Source: Xylophilus sp042867185 (GTDB lineage: Bacteria; Pseudomonadota; Gammaproteobacteria; Burkholderiales; Burkholderiaceae_C). From it: a stretch of 64,000 nt of DNA. The first letter of the stretch is position 1. Each line of letters begins with the position of its first letter. Location: the NCBI GenBank assembly GCA_042867185.1, contig JBHZQV010000001.1, forward strand, positions 124,001 to 188,000. The letters run 5' to 3'. Shown in pieces: positions 16,924 to 24,737 of this stretch. The translations under genes were made by a program, and so were the position numbers. Under the pieces are notes generated by a model, which worked only from the letters and a program-made list of their open reading frames with translations, was not told the DNA's origin and searched no databases.

Positions 16924-19344
16924 CTAGTTCTTGAATAGGTCCAGGATGCGGTTGCGCTCTTCGGGCGCGGGCGGCGCCTGCTGCGCACCCGGATCGGCCG
17001 TTTCGGCGGCGGCTTCGGTGCCCAGGCTCGGGATGCCGCCGTTGCGGGCGTACTCTTCGTAGAACCACTCGCCGCCCACGTTCACCACGCCGGCGGGGGG
17101 CTGCATCTCCGCCACCGGCACGCCTTTCAAGGCGTACTCCATGAAGCTGATCCACACCGGCATGCTCAGGCCGCCGCCGGTTTCGCGGTCGCCCAGGTTG
17201 CGCGGCGTGTCGTAGCCGATCCAGGAGATCGCGGCCAGCGTCGGCTGGAAGCCGGCGAACCAGGCGTCCATCGAGTCGTTGGTGGTGCCCGTCTTGCCGT
17301 AGATGTCGGGCCGCTTCAGGGCCGCCTGGGCGCGGGCCGCGGTGCCGTAGCGCGCGACCGACTGCAGCAGGCTGTCCATCACGAAGGCGTTGCGCGGGTC
17401 GATCGTCTGGTTGCTCTGGTCGAGCGGCGGCGGGGTGGTTTCGAGCAGCACGCGGCCCTTTTGGTCGGTCACCTTGGCGATCAGCCAGGGATTGACCCGG
17501 TGGCCGCCGTTGGCGAAGACCGAATAACCCGCGGCCAGCTGCATCGGCGTGACCGCGCCCGCGCCGAGCGCCATCGGGAGGTAGGCCGGATGCTTGTCGG
17601 CGTCGAAACCGAAGCGGGTGATCCAGTCCTGGCCGTACTTGGTGCCGATCGACTGCAGGATACGGATCGACACCATGTTCTTGGATTTCTCCAGCGCCTT
17701 GCGCATCGACATCGGGCCGTCGAAGCTGCCGCCGTAGTTCTTCGGCTCCCACGGCTGGCCACCGGTGGTGCCGGCATCGAAGAACAGCGGCCCGTCGTTG
17801 ATCACCGTGGCGGGCGTGAAGCCCTTCTCGAGCGCGGCCGAGTAGATGAAGGGCTTGAAGCTCGATCCCGGCTGGCGCCAGGCCTGCGTCACGTGGTTGA
17901 ACTTGTTCTTGCCGAAATCGAAGCCGCCGACCAGCGCCTTGATCGCGCCGGTGCGCGGGTCGAGCGCGACGAAGGCGCCTTCGACCTCGGGAATCTGGGT
18001 GATCTCCCAGGTGTCCTTGGGCGTCTTGACGACCCGCACCACCGCGCCGCGACGCAGCCTGATGTTGGGCGCCGCCTTGTCGCTCAGGCCGGACTGGGCA
18101 GGGCGCAGGCCCTCGCCGGTGATCTCGATCCGGTCGCCGCCGGGCCGCATCGCCACGATCTTCCTGGGGCCGGCTTCCAGCACCACCGCGGCCAGCACGT
18201 CGCCGTTGTCGGGGCGGTCGGCCAGGGCGTCGTCGACCGCCTCGTCCAGCTCGCTGCCGCTGGCGGGCAGGGTGACGAATTCCTCGGGGCCGCGGTAGAT
18301 CTGGCGGCGCTCGTAGTCCATCAGGCCCTTGCGCAAGGCGCGGTAGGCGGCGTCCTGGTCGCCGGCGTTCACCGTGGTGTAGACGTTCAGGCCGCGGGTG
18401 TAGGCCTCGTTGCCGTACTGCGAGAAGATCAGCTGGCGCACCATCTCGGCGATGTACTCGGCATGGACCCGGGTGGTGTCCGGGCCGGTACGGATCTTCA
18501 GTTCTTCGGTACGGGCCTCCTCGGCCGCGTCGTGGGTGATGAAGCCGGCGTCTTCCATCCGGTCGACGATATAGAGCTGCCGGCCGCGGGCGCGGCGGGG
18601 GTTGTTGATCGGGTTGTTGGCCGTCGGCGCCTTGGGCAGGCCGGCCAGCATCGCGGCCTCGGCCACGGTGATCTTCTGCAGCGGCTTGCCGAAGTAGGCT
18701 TCGGACGCGGCCGCGAAACCGTAGGCACGGTTGCCCAGGTAGATCTGGTTCATGTAGATCTCGAGGATCCGGTCCTTCGAGAGCATGTGCTCCAGCTTGA
18801 AGGTGAGCAGAATCTCGTAGATCTTGCGGGTGAAGGTCTTTTCGGACGACAGGTAGACGTTGCGGGCCACCTGCATCGTGATCGTCGAGGCGCCCTGGCT
18901 CTTGGCCCGGTTCAGGTTGGCCAGGCCGGCCCGCAAGACGCCCTTGTAATCCACCCCGCCATGGCTGTAGAAGCTGGTGTCCTCGGCCGCCAGCACCGCA
19001 TCGATCATCACCTTGGGGATGTCGGCGATCGGGGTGAGGTTGCGCCGCTCCTCGCCGAACTCGCCCAGCAGGGCGCCTTCGGTCGAATACACCCGCAGCG
19101 GCAGCTTGGGACGGTAGTCGGCCAGGTCGGAAATGTCGGGGAGGTTGGGGTAGGCCACGGCCAGGGCCACCGCGATGACCAGCACCAGCGAGACCGCCCC
19201 CGCCACGACCAGCCCCACCAGCGCCAGCAGGGCGCGCAGCATCCAGGTGAGCCAGCCCGCCTTGCCCAGCGAGACCAGCTTTTCCTTGGGTGGGCGGCGC
19301 GGAGAGCCCTGTGGCGCGTCCGGAGATTTCGGGGAAGAGGGCAT
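16924..19344 (-). CDS. ponA: Penicillin-binding protein 1A (bifunctional class A PBP)
   Basis: Inner-membrane enzyme that polymerises glycan strands and cross-links peptides. The 806-residue protein has a cytoplasmic Lys/Pro-rich tail, one membrane anchor (about 36-64) and a GT51 glycosyltransferase domain with catalytic E121 (AAEDTSFYSHGG). An OB-like insert follows. The transpeptidase domain has S494-x-x-K497 (SSFK), S554-K-N556 and K684-T-G-T687. All catalytic motifs are intact. It is divergent from pilM, the usual mrcA/ponA arrangement. The 245-base gap holds the promoters of both. Confidence 0.96.
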   Translation of the reverse strand: MPSSPKSPDAPQGSPRRPPKEKLVSLGKAGWLTWMLRALLALVGLVVAGAVSLVLVIAVALAVAYPNLPDISDLADYRPKLPLRVYSTEGALLGEFGEERRNLTPIADIPKVMIDAVLAAEDTSFYSHGGVDYKGVLRAGLANLNRAKSQGASTITMQVARNVYLSSEKTFTRKIYEILLTFKLEHMLSKDRILEIYMNQIYLGNRAYGFAAASEAYFGKPLQKITVAEAAMLAGLPKAPTANNPINNPRRARGRQLYIVDRMEDAGFITHDAAEEARTEELKIRTGPDTTRVHAEYIAEMVRQLIFSQYGNEAYTRGLNVYTTVNAGDQDAAYRALRKGLMDYERRQIYRGPEEFVTLPASGSELDEAVDDALADRPDNGDVLAAVVLEAGPRKIVAMRPGGDRIEITGEGLRPAQSGLSDKAAPNIRLRRGAVVRVVKTPKDTWEITQIPEVEGAFVALDPRTGAIKALVGGFDFGKNKFNHVTQAWRQPGSSFKPFIYSAALEKGFTPATVINDGPLFFDAGTTGGQPWEPKNYGGSFDGPMSMRKALEKSKNMVSIRILQSIGTKYGQDWITRFGFDADKHPAYLPMALGAGAVTPMQLAAGYSVFANGGHRVNPWLIAKVTDQKGRVLLETTPPPLDQSNQTIDPRNAFVMDSLLQSVARYGTAARAQAALKRPDIYGKTGTTNDSMDAWFAGFQPTLAAISWIGYDTPRNLGDRETGGGLSMPVWISFMEYALKGVPVAEMQPPAGVVNVGGEWFYEEYARNGGIPSLGTEAAAETADPGAQQAPPAPEERNRILDLFKN

Positions 19345-19443
19345 GGCATCTCGCTGTGGGGGAACCCGGCATTATAAAAATTGCGGCAGGGCACGGGCGG
19401 CCGGGCCGTCAACTGGCAGGCCGGCAAGCGCTGTCGCCTGGGC

Positions 19444-19472
19444 ATATTGCAAAGAACGTATTGTTTTGACAA
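19444..19472 (-). promoter_or_regulatory. Possible ponA promoter
   Basis: On the minus strand TTGTCA (19472-19467) and CAATAT (19449-19444) are 17 bases apart. The -35 matches the consensus at five of six positions, the -10 at only three. It lies about 100 bases upstream of the ponA start. Confidence 0.25.
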
Positions 19473-19519
19473 CGAGGCCGGACAGGCGGGGCGCCCGCGC
19501 TTGGAGATTCCGAAAAGTT

Positions 19520-19534
19520 ACTGATAGCATCAGT
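19520..19534. promoter_or_regulatory. Perfect palindrome upstream of pilM
   Basis: ACTGAT-AGC-ATCAGT is a perfect 6-bp inverted repeat with a 3-base centre, 55 bases before the pilM start, in the most AT-rich part of the gap. It could be an operator or part of the promoter. I recognise no regulator for it. Confidence 0.3.
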
Positions 19535-19589
19535 GTGAAGTGTTAGCTTTTGTTGCACTGTCTTTTCCAATTCACATCAGGGGGCCGAC

Positions 19590-20669
19590 TTGATCTCTTC
19601 GGGGTCGCTGTTCAAGCGCCAAGCCGCGCCGCTGCTGGGTATAGACATCAGCTCGTCCAGTGCCAAACTGGTGGAGCTGGGACGCAACAAGAGTGGCCAG
19701 TGGGTGCTGGAGCGCTGCGCCATCGAGCCGCTCGAGCGCGGCTGGATCGTCGATGGCAACGTCGAGAAGTTCGACGAAGTCGCCGAGGCGGTGCGCCGCC
19801 TGGTCAAGAAGAGCGGTGCCCGGGCCAAGCACGTCGCCCTGGCGCTGCCGTCGTCGGCCGTCATCACGAAGAAAATCGTGCTGCCCGAAGGCCTGAGCGA
19901 GCTGGAGCTCGAAGTCCAGGTCGAATCGGAAGCCAGCCAGTACATCCCGTTCTCGCTCGATGAAGTGAGCCTCGATTTCTGCGTGATCGGCCCCAGTGCC
20001 GGTTCGCCGGGCGATGTCGAGGTGCTGATCGCCGCCTCGCGCCGCGAGAAGGTGCAGGACCGCCAGGGATTGGCCGAAGCCGCCGGCCTGAAGCCGGTGG
20101 TGCTCGACATCGAATCCTATGCCGCGCGCCTCGCTGCCGGCCGCCTGCTCGAAACCCTGCCTGCGCAGGGCGTCGGCGCGGTGGTGGCCCTGTTCAAGAT
20201 CGGTGGCGCCGCGAGCGGCCTGCAGGTCATCCGCAACGACGAAGTGCTCTACGAACGCGAACAGGCCTTCGGCGGCGGCCAGCTCACCCAGCTGATCGTG
20301 CGCCAGTACGGCTTTTCTCCCGAAGAGGCCGAGACCAAGAAGCGCAATGCCGAGCTGCCGGACGACTACGACACCGCCGTGCTGCGCCCGTTCGTCGACA
20401 ACATGGCCTCCGAGGTCGTGCGCGCGCTGCAGTTCTTCTTCACCAGCACCCCCTACAACCGGGTCGACCATGTGATGCTGGCCGGCGGCTCCGCATCGCT
20501 GCCCGGCCTGGCCGATGCGGTCGCCCGCCAGTCGGGCTTCGCCTGCAGCCTGGCCAATCCGTTCGAAGGCATGGAGGTCGGCTCGGCGGTACGCGCCAAG
20601 AAGGCCGTCCAGCAGTCCGCCTCCTATCTCACCGCCTGTGGCCTGGCCATGCGGAGGTTTCTGCAGTGA
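19590..20669 (+). CDS. pilM: Type IV pilus assembly protein PilM
   Basis: Actin-like cytoplasmic ATP-binding protein that anchors the type IV pilus alignment complex through the N-terminus of PilN. The 359-residue product has the phosphate-binding LLGIDISSSSAKLVEL near residue 15, two ATPase subdomains and the VMLAGGSASLPGL phosphate-2 segment near residue 295. The start is TTG at 19590 with a GGGGG purine run 5-9 bases upstream; MISSGSLFKRQAAPLLGID is a typical PilM beginning. The stop overlaps the GTG start of pilN. First gene of pilMNOPQ. Confidence 0.95.
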   Translation: MISSGSLFKRQAAPLLGIDISSSSAKLVELGRNKSGQWVLERCAIEPLERGWIVDGNVEKFDEVAEAVRRLVKKSGARAKHVALALPSSAVITKKIVLPEGLSELELEVQVESEASQYIPFSLDEVSLDFCVIGPSAGSPGDVEVLIAASRREKVQDRQGLAEAAGLKPVVLDIESYAARLAAGRLLETLPAQGVGAVVALFKIGGAASGLQVIRNDEVLYEREQAFGGGQLTQLIVRQYGFSPEEAETKKRNAELPDDYDTAVLRPFVDNMASEVVRALQFFFTSTPYNRVDHVMLAGGSASLPGLADAVARQSGFACSLANPFEGMEVGSAVRAKKAVQQSASYLTACGLAMRRFLQ

Positions 20670-21322
20670 TCCTGATCAACCTGCTGCCGCACCGCGAAGC
20701 GGCCCGCAAGCGCCGCCGCGATGCGTTCAATGCCACGATGGTGGCATCGGCCCTCTTCGGCGTGCTGATCGCCGGGGGCATTTATGTGTGGTACCAGGCC
20801 CAGATCGACGACCAGCAAGGACGTAACCAGTTCCTGCAGACCGAGATTTCGCGTCTTGAGTCGCAGATCAAGGAAATTGCCACGCTCGAATCCGAGATCG
20901 CGGCCCTGCGTGCCCGGCAGAAGGCGGTGGAAGACCTGCAGTCCGACCGCAATCTGCAGGTGCATCTGCTCAACGAGCTGGTCAAGCAGCTGCCCGACGG
21001 CGTCTACCTCACCGACTTGAAGCAGGTCGAGCAGAGCGTCACGATCAAGGGCTCGGCCCAGTCGAACGAGCGGGTGTCCGAGCTGCTGCGCAACCTGGGC
21101 AGCGGCACGCCGTGGTTCGCACAGCCGCAGCTGGTGGAGATCGTCACCGGCACGGTCGCCCTGTCGGCACGGGACCAGCGCCGGGTCGCCAACTTCACGA
21201 TCTCGCTGCGGCTGCTGCGCTCCAGCGAAGTGCAGGCCGCCGCCGCCGCGGCCGAAGCCGCCGCCCGGCGCGCGGCGCCGGCGGCCACGCCTGCCACCAC
21301 TCCCGCGGCCGTCCGCCCCTGA
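20666..21322 (+). CDS. pilN: Type IV pilus assembly protein PilN
   Basis: Bitopic inner-membrane protein of the alignment complex. The 218-residue product starts with the conserved MILINLLPHREAARKRRR, which binds PilM. One membrane helix (about 27-46) and a coiled coil (about 50-95) follow, then a ferredoxin-like periplasmic domain and an Ala-rich tail. The GTG start overlaps the pilM stop by four bases. Confidence 0.94.
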   Translation: MILINLLPHREAARKRRRDAFNATMVASALFGVLIAGGIYVWYQAQIDDQQGRNQFLQTEISRLESQIKEIATLESEIAALRARQKAVEDLQSDRNLQVHLLNELVKQLPDGVYLTDLKQVEQSVTIKGSAQSNERVSELLRNLGSGTPWFAQPQLVEIVTGTVALSARDQRRVANFTISLRLLRSSEVQAAAAAAEAAARRAAPAATPATTPAAVRP

Positions 21323-21330
21323 GGTTCGCC

Positions 21331-22014
21331 ATGGCCACCCGCAAGTCCCCCAAAGTGTCGCCGTCGATCAAGATCGACCAGCTGTCGCGGCAGTTCCGCA
21401 ATCTCGACCGGAAGGACCCATCGCTCTGGCCGATCGTGCCGCGGGGCCTGCTGTACCTGTTGCTGGCGGCGGCGGTGGTCGGCGCGCTGTGGTACCTGTG
21501 GCTCTCCGACTACGAAACGCAGCTCGAGACCGAAGTCGCCAAGGAAGAGGTCCTGCGCAAGGACTACCAGGCCAAGCTGGCCAAGGCGGTCAATCTGGAA
21601 GCATTGAAACAGCAGCGCGAGCAGGTCCAGCAGTACGTGCTGCAGCTGGAGAAGCAGCTGCCCAGCAAGTCCGAAATGTCGGCGTTGTTGTCGGACATCA
21701 ACCAGGCCGGCCTGGGCCGCAGCCTGCAGTTCGAGCTGTTCCGGCCCGGAGAGATCCGGGTGCGCGAGTACTACGCCGAGCTGCCGATCGCGGTGCGGGT
21801 CACCGGACGCTACAACGACATGGGTGCCTTCGCGTCCGACATCGCCCATCTCTCGCGCATCGTGACGCTCAACAACCTCTCGATTTCGCCGGCCAAGGAC
21901 AAAGACAAGGAAGGTCTCGTGATGGACGTGACCGCGCGGACTTTCCGCTACCTCGACGCGGACGAGATCGCCGCGCAGCGCAAGGCGACGGCCGCACCGG
22001 GGGCCGCCAAATGA
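21331..22014 (+). CDS. pilO: Type IV pilus assembly protein PilO
   Basis: Partner of PilN in the inner-membrane alignment complex. The 227-residue protein has a cytoplasmic tail, a membrane helix (about 40-59), a coiled coil (about 62-110) and a periplasmic ferredoxin-like domain with the conserved FRPGE and ITLNNLSI-like segments. A GAGG Shine-Dalgarno lies 6 bases upstream, and the pilN stop is 8 bases before the start. The stop overlaps the pilP start. Confidence 0.93.
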   Translation: MATRKSPKVSPSIKIDQLSRQFRNLDRKDPSLWPIVPRGLLYLLLAAAVVGALWYLWLSDYETQLETEVAKEEVLRKDYQAKLAKAVNLEALKQQREQVQQYVLQLEKQLPSKSEMSALLSDINQAGLGRSLQFELFRPGEIRVREYYAELPIAVRVTGRYNDMGAFASDIAHLSRIVTLNNLSISPAKDKDKEGLVMDVTARTFRYLDADEIAAQRKATAAPGAAK

Positions 22015-22550
22015 TGCGGCACCTCGGTTGGTTCGCGGTGTGTGCGGTGCTCCTGGCGGGATGCGCCGGATCGGGCCAGGAAGAAATCCAGAGCTGGATG
22101 AACGAGCAGAAGGCGCAGACGCGGCCGCGCATCACGCCGCTGACCGAGCCCAAGCAGTTCACGCCGCAGGACTACACCCAGCAGAACGCGGTCGATCCGT
22201 TCAATGCCGAGAAGCTCACCCAGGCCCTGCGCCGCGATACCTCGCGCTCGTCCTCCAACGAAGCACTGATCACGCCCGAAATGCAGCGCCGCAAGGAGCC
22301 GCTCGAGGCGTTCCCGCTCGATGCGATGGCCATGGTCGGCAGCATGGTGAAGGCGGGCCAGCCCGTCGGCCTGGTGCGGGCGAACAACCTGCTCTATCAG
22401 GTGCGGGCGGGCGAATACCTCGGCCAGAACTTCGGCCGGGTGTTGAAGATTACGGAAACCGAAATTACGTTGCGCGAGATCGTGCCCGATGCCACCGGCG
22501 ACTGGGTGGAACGCGTCACGAGCTTGCAGCTGCAGGAAAGGTCGAAATGA
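22011..22550 (+). CDS. pilP: Type IV pilus lipoprotein PilP
   Basis: Inner-membrane lipoprotein that links PilNO to the PilQ secretin. The 179-residue precursor has a signal peptide with lipobox LAGC (about C18) and a flexible region carrying the family motif YTQQNAVDPF. A C-terminal beta domain ends in ISEITLREIV-like strands. ATGA overlaps join it to pilO before and pilQ after. Confidence 0.93.
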   Translation: MMRHLGWFAVCAVLLAGCAGSGQEEIQSWMNEQKAQTRPRITPLTEPKQFTPQDYTQQNAVDPFNAEKLTQALRRDTSRSSSNEALITPEMQRRKEPLEAFPLDAMAMVGSMVKAGQPVGLVRANNLLYQVRAGEYLGQNFGRVLKITETEITLREIVPDATGDWVERVTSLQLQERSK

Positions 22551-24703
22551 AAAACTGGTCCCGGCGGATGCAGAGCACCGTGCTCGGCAGCGCATTGTTC
22601 GCTGCCACCCTGCTTCACGGCATCGCGGCCCACGCGCAGGGCGCGATCCAATCCATCTCCGGCTCTGTCCAGGGCGGGTCGGAAATACTGCGGGTGGATT
22701 TCTCGGAGCCGCTCGCGGCGGTTCCGACCGGTTTCGCGATCCAGTCGCCGGCGCGGATCGCGCTCGACTTTCCGGGCACCACCAACGGCCTGGGCCGCAA
22801 TGCGGTCGAACTCAACCAGGGCAACCTCCGGTCGGCCATGGTGGTCGAGGCCGGCGACCGCACCCGCGTCGTGCTCAACCTGAAAGTGGCGACGACCTAC
22901 ACCGCACAGATCCAGGGCAGCACCCTGCTGGTGTCGTTGGCGCCTGCCGCGCCAGCCGCCGTCGCCTCGCAAACCCGGGCCACGTTCGCCGAGCCGTCGG
23001 CGTCCGACGTGGCGCCCCTGCGCGACATCGATTTCCGCAGGGCCGACGACGCGACCGGTCGTATCGTCGTGACCCTGCCGAGCAACCAGGTCGGCGTCGA
23101 CCTGCGCCAGCAGGGCCCGGCGCTGGTGGTGGACTTCCTCCAGACCTCGATGCCCGAGGGCCTGCGCCGCAAGCTGGACGTGTCCGACTTCGGCACGCCC
23201 GTCCAGACCATCTCGACCACCCAGGTCGGTGAGCGGGTGCGCATGACGATCCAGCCGCGCGGCGACTGGGAACACAGCGCCTACCAGAGCGACAACCAGT
23301 TCGTGATCGAAGTGCGTCCGAAGAAGACGGATTTCAACAAGCTCTCCCAAGGCCCCGGCTTCTCGGGCGAGAAGCTGTCGCTGAACTTCCAGAGCATCGA
23401 GGTGCGCTCGCTGCTGCAGGTGATCGCCGACTTCACCAACTTCAACATCGTGACCTCGGACACGGTGGTGGGCACCCTCACGCTGCGTCTGAAGGACGTT
23501 CCGTGGGACCAGGCCCTCCAGATCATCATGGACGCCAAGGGCCTCGGCATGCGCAAGAACGGCACCGTGCTGTGGATCGCGCCCAAGGACGAGATCGATG
23601 CGCGGACCAAGAAGGATCTGGAAGCCGAGCTGGCGATCCAGAAGCTGGAACCGCTGCGGACGCAGGCATTCCAGCTGAACTACGCCAAGGCGATCGAGAT
23701 GGTGCCGCAGTTGCTGGGCGTGGGCATTCCGGGAGCGGGTGCGTCCACCGGCGGCTCCAACAATGCGCGTTTCCTGACCGAGCGCGGCAGCGCGATCGCC
23801 GAGCCGCGTACCAACCAGCTGTTCGTGACCGACACCGGCGCCAAGCTGGTCCAGGTGCAGGAGCTGATTTCCCGGCTGGACCGCGCGGTGCGGCAGGTGC
23901 TGATCGAGGCCCGCATCGTCGAAGCCTCCGACACCTTCAGCCGGCAACTGGGTGTTCGACTCGGCGGCGGCGACCTGCGCGCCCAGAACGGCGGCAACGG
24001 CGGCTACCAGCTCAGCGGCGACAACCGGGTCGCGATCGGCACCGGCTATGCCAACGCGGTGGCCTCTGCCGGCGCGGGCGGCACGGTCAATACGAGCGGT
24101 AACTTCGTCAACCTGCCGGTGGTCTCCAGCACCAACGGTGCGGCCGCCACCTTCGGCCTGTCGATCTTCAACTCGGCGGCGAACCGGTTCCTGGCGCTGG
24201 AGCTTTCGGCCCTGGAAGCCGACGGCAAGGGCAAGGTGGTGTCGAGCCCCCGCGTGGTGACGGCCGACCAGGTCAAGGCGCTGATCGAGCAAGGGACCGA
24301 ATACCCGTACCAGCAGAACGCGGGGGGCCTGACCGGTGGCACCTCCATCGCCTTCCGCAAGGCGGTGCTCAAACTCGAGGTGATCCCGCAAATCACACCG
24401 GAAGGAAATATCATCCTCGACCTCGACATCACCCGCGACTCGCGCGGCGAGACGACGTCGAGCGGCATCGCGATCAATACCAAGCACGTCAAGACGCAGG
24501 TGGTGGTCGAGAACGGCGGCACGGTGGTCATCGGGGGGATCTTCGAACTGAACGAAACCGTGGACGAAACCAAGGTTCCGCTGCTGGGCGACATCCCGAT
24601 CGCGGGCAACCTGTTCAAGAGCCGCTCCAGGCTTTCCAACAAGACGGAAATGCTGGTGTTCATCACGCCGAAAATGATCGCGGACCGCACGGCTGCGCGC
24701 TGA
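22547..24703 (+). CDS. pilQ: Type IV pilus secretin PilQ
   Basis: Outer-membrane ring through which the pilus exits. The 718-residue precursor has a signal peptide (about 1-31, ending AHAQ) and two AMIN domains that bind peptidoglycan (about 40-110 and 160-235). A secretin/TonB short N-terminal domain (about 270-320) follows, then N1 and the C-terminal secretin domain with the conserved VPLLGDIPIAGNLF near residue 680. Last gene of pilMNOPQ; a lipoprotein gene rather than aroK follows 34 bases later. Confidence 0.96.
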   Translation: MKNWSRRMQSTVLGSALFAATLLHGIAAHAQGAIQSISGSVQGGSEILRVDFSEPLAAVPTGFAIQSPARIALDFPGTTNGLGRNAVELNQGNLRSAMVVEAGDRTRVVLNLKVATTYTAQIQGSTLLVSLAPAAPAAVASQTRATFAEPSASDVAPLRDIDFRRADDATGRIVVTLPSNQVGVDLRQQGPALVVDFLQTSMPEGLRRKLDVSDFGTPVQTISTTQVGERVRMTIQPRGDWEHSAYQSDNQFVIEVRPKKTDFNKLSQGPGFSGEKLSLNFQSIEVRSLLQVIADFTNFNIVTSDTVVGTLTLRLKDVPWDQALQIIMDAKGLGMRKNGTVLWIAPKDEIDARTKKDLEAELAIQKLEPLRTQAFQLNYAKAIEMVPQLLGVGIPGAGASTGGSNNARFLTERGSAIAEPRTNQLFVTDTGAKLVQVQELISRLDRAVRQVLIEARIVEASDTFSRQLGVRLGGGDLRAQNGGNGGYQLSGDNRVAIGTGYANAVASAGAGGTVNTSGNFVNLPVVSSTNGAAATFGLSIFNSAANRFLALELSALEADGKGKVVSSPRVVTADQVKALIEQGTEYPYQQNAGGLTGGTSIAFRKAVLKLEVIPQITPEGNIILDLDITRDSRGETTSSGIAINTKHVKTQVVVENGGTVVIGGIFELNETVDETKVPLLGDIPIAGNLFKSRSRLSNKTEMLVFITPKMIADRTAAR

Positions 24704-24737
24704 GACTGACATCGATCGAAGGGGAACGGAAAACCAA

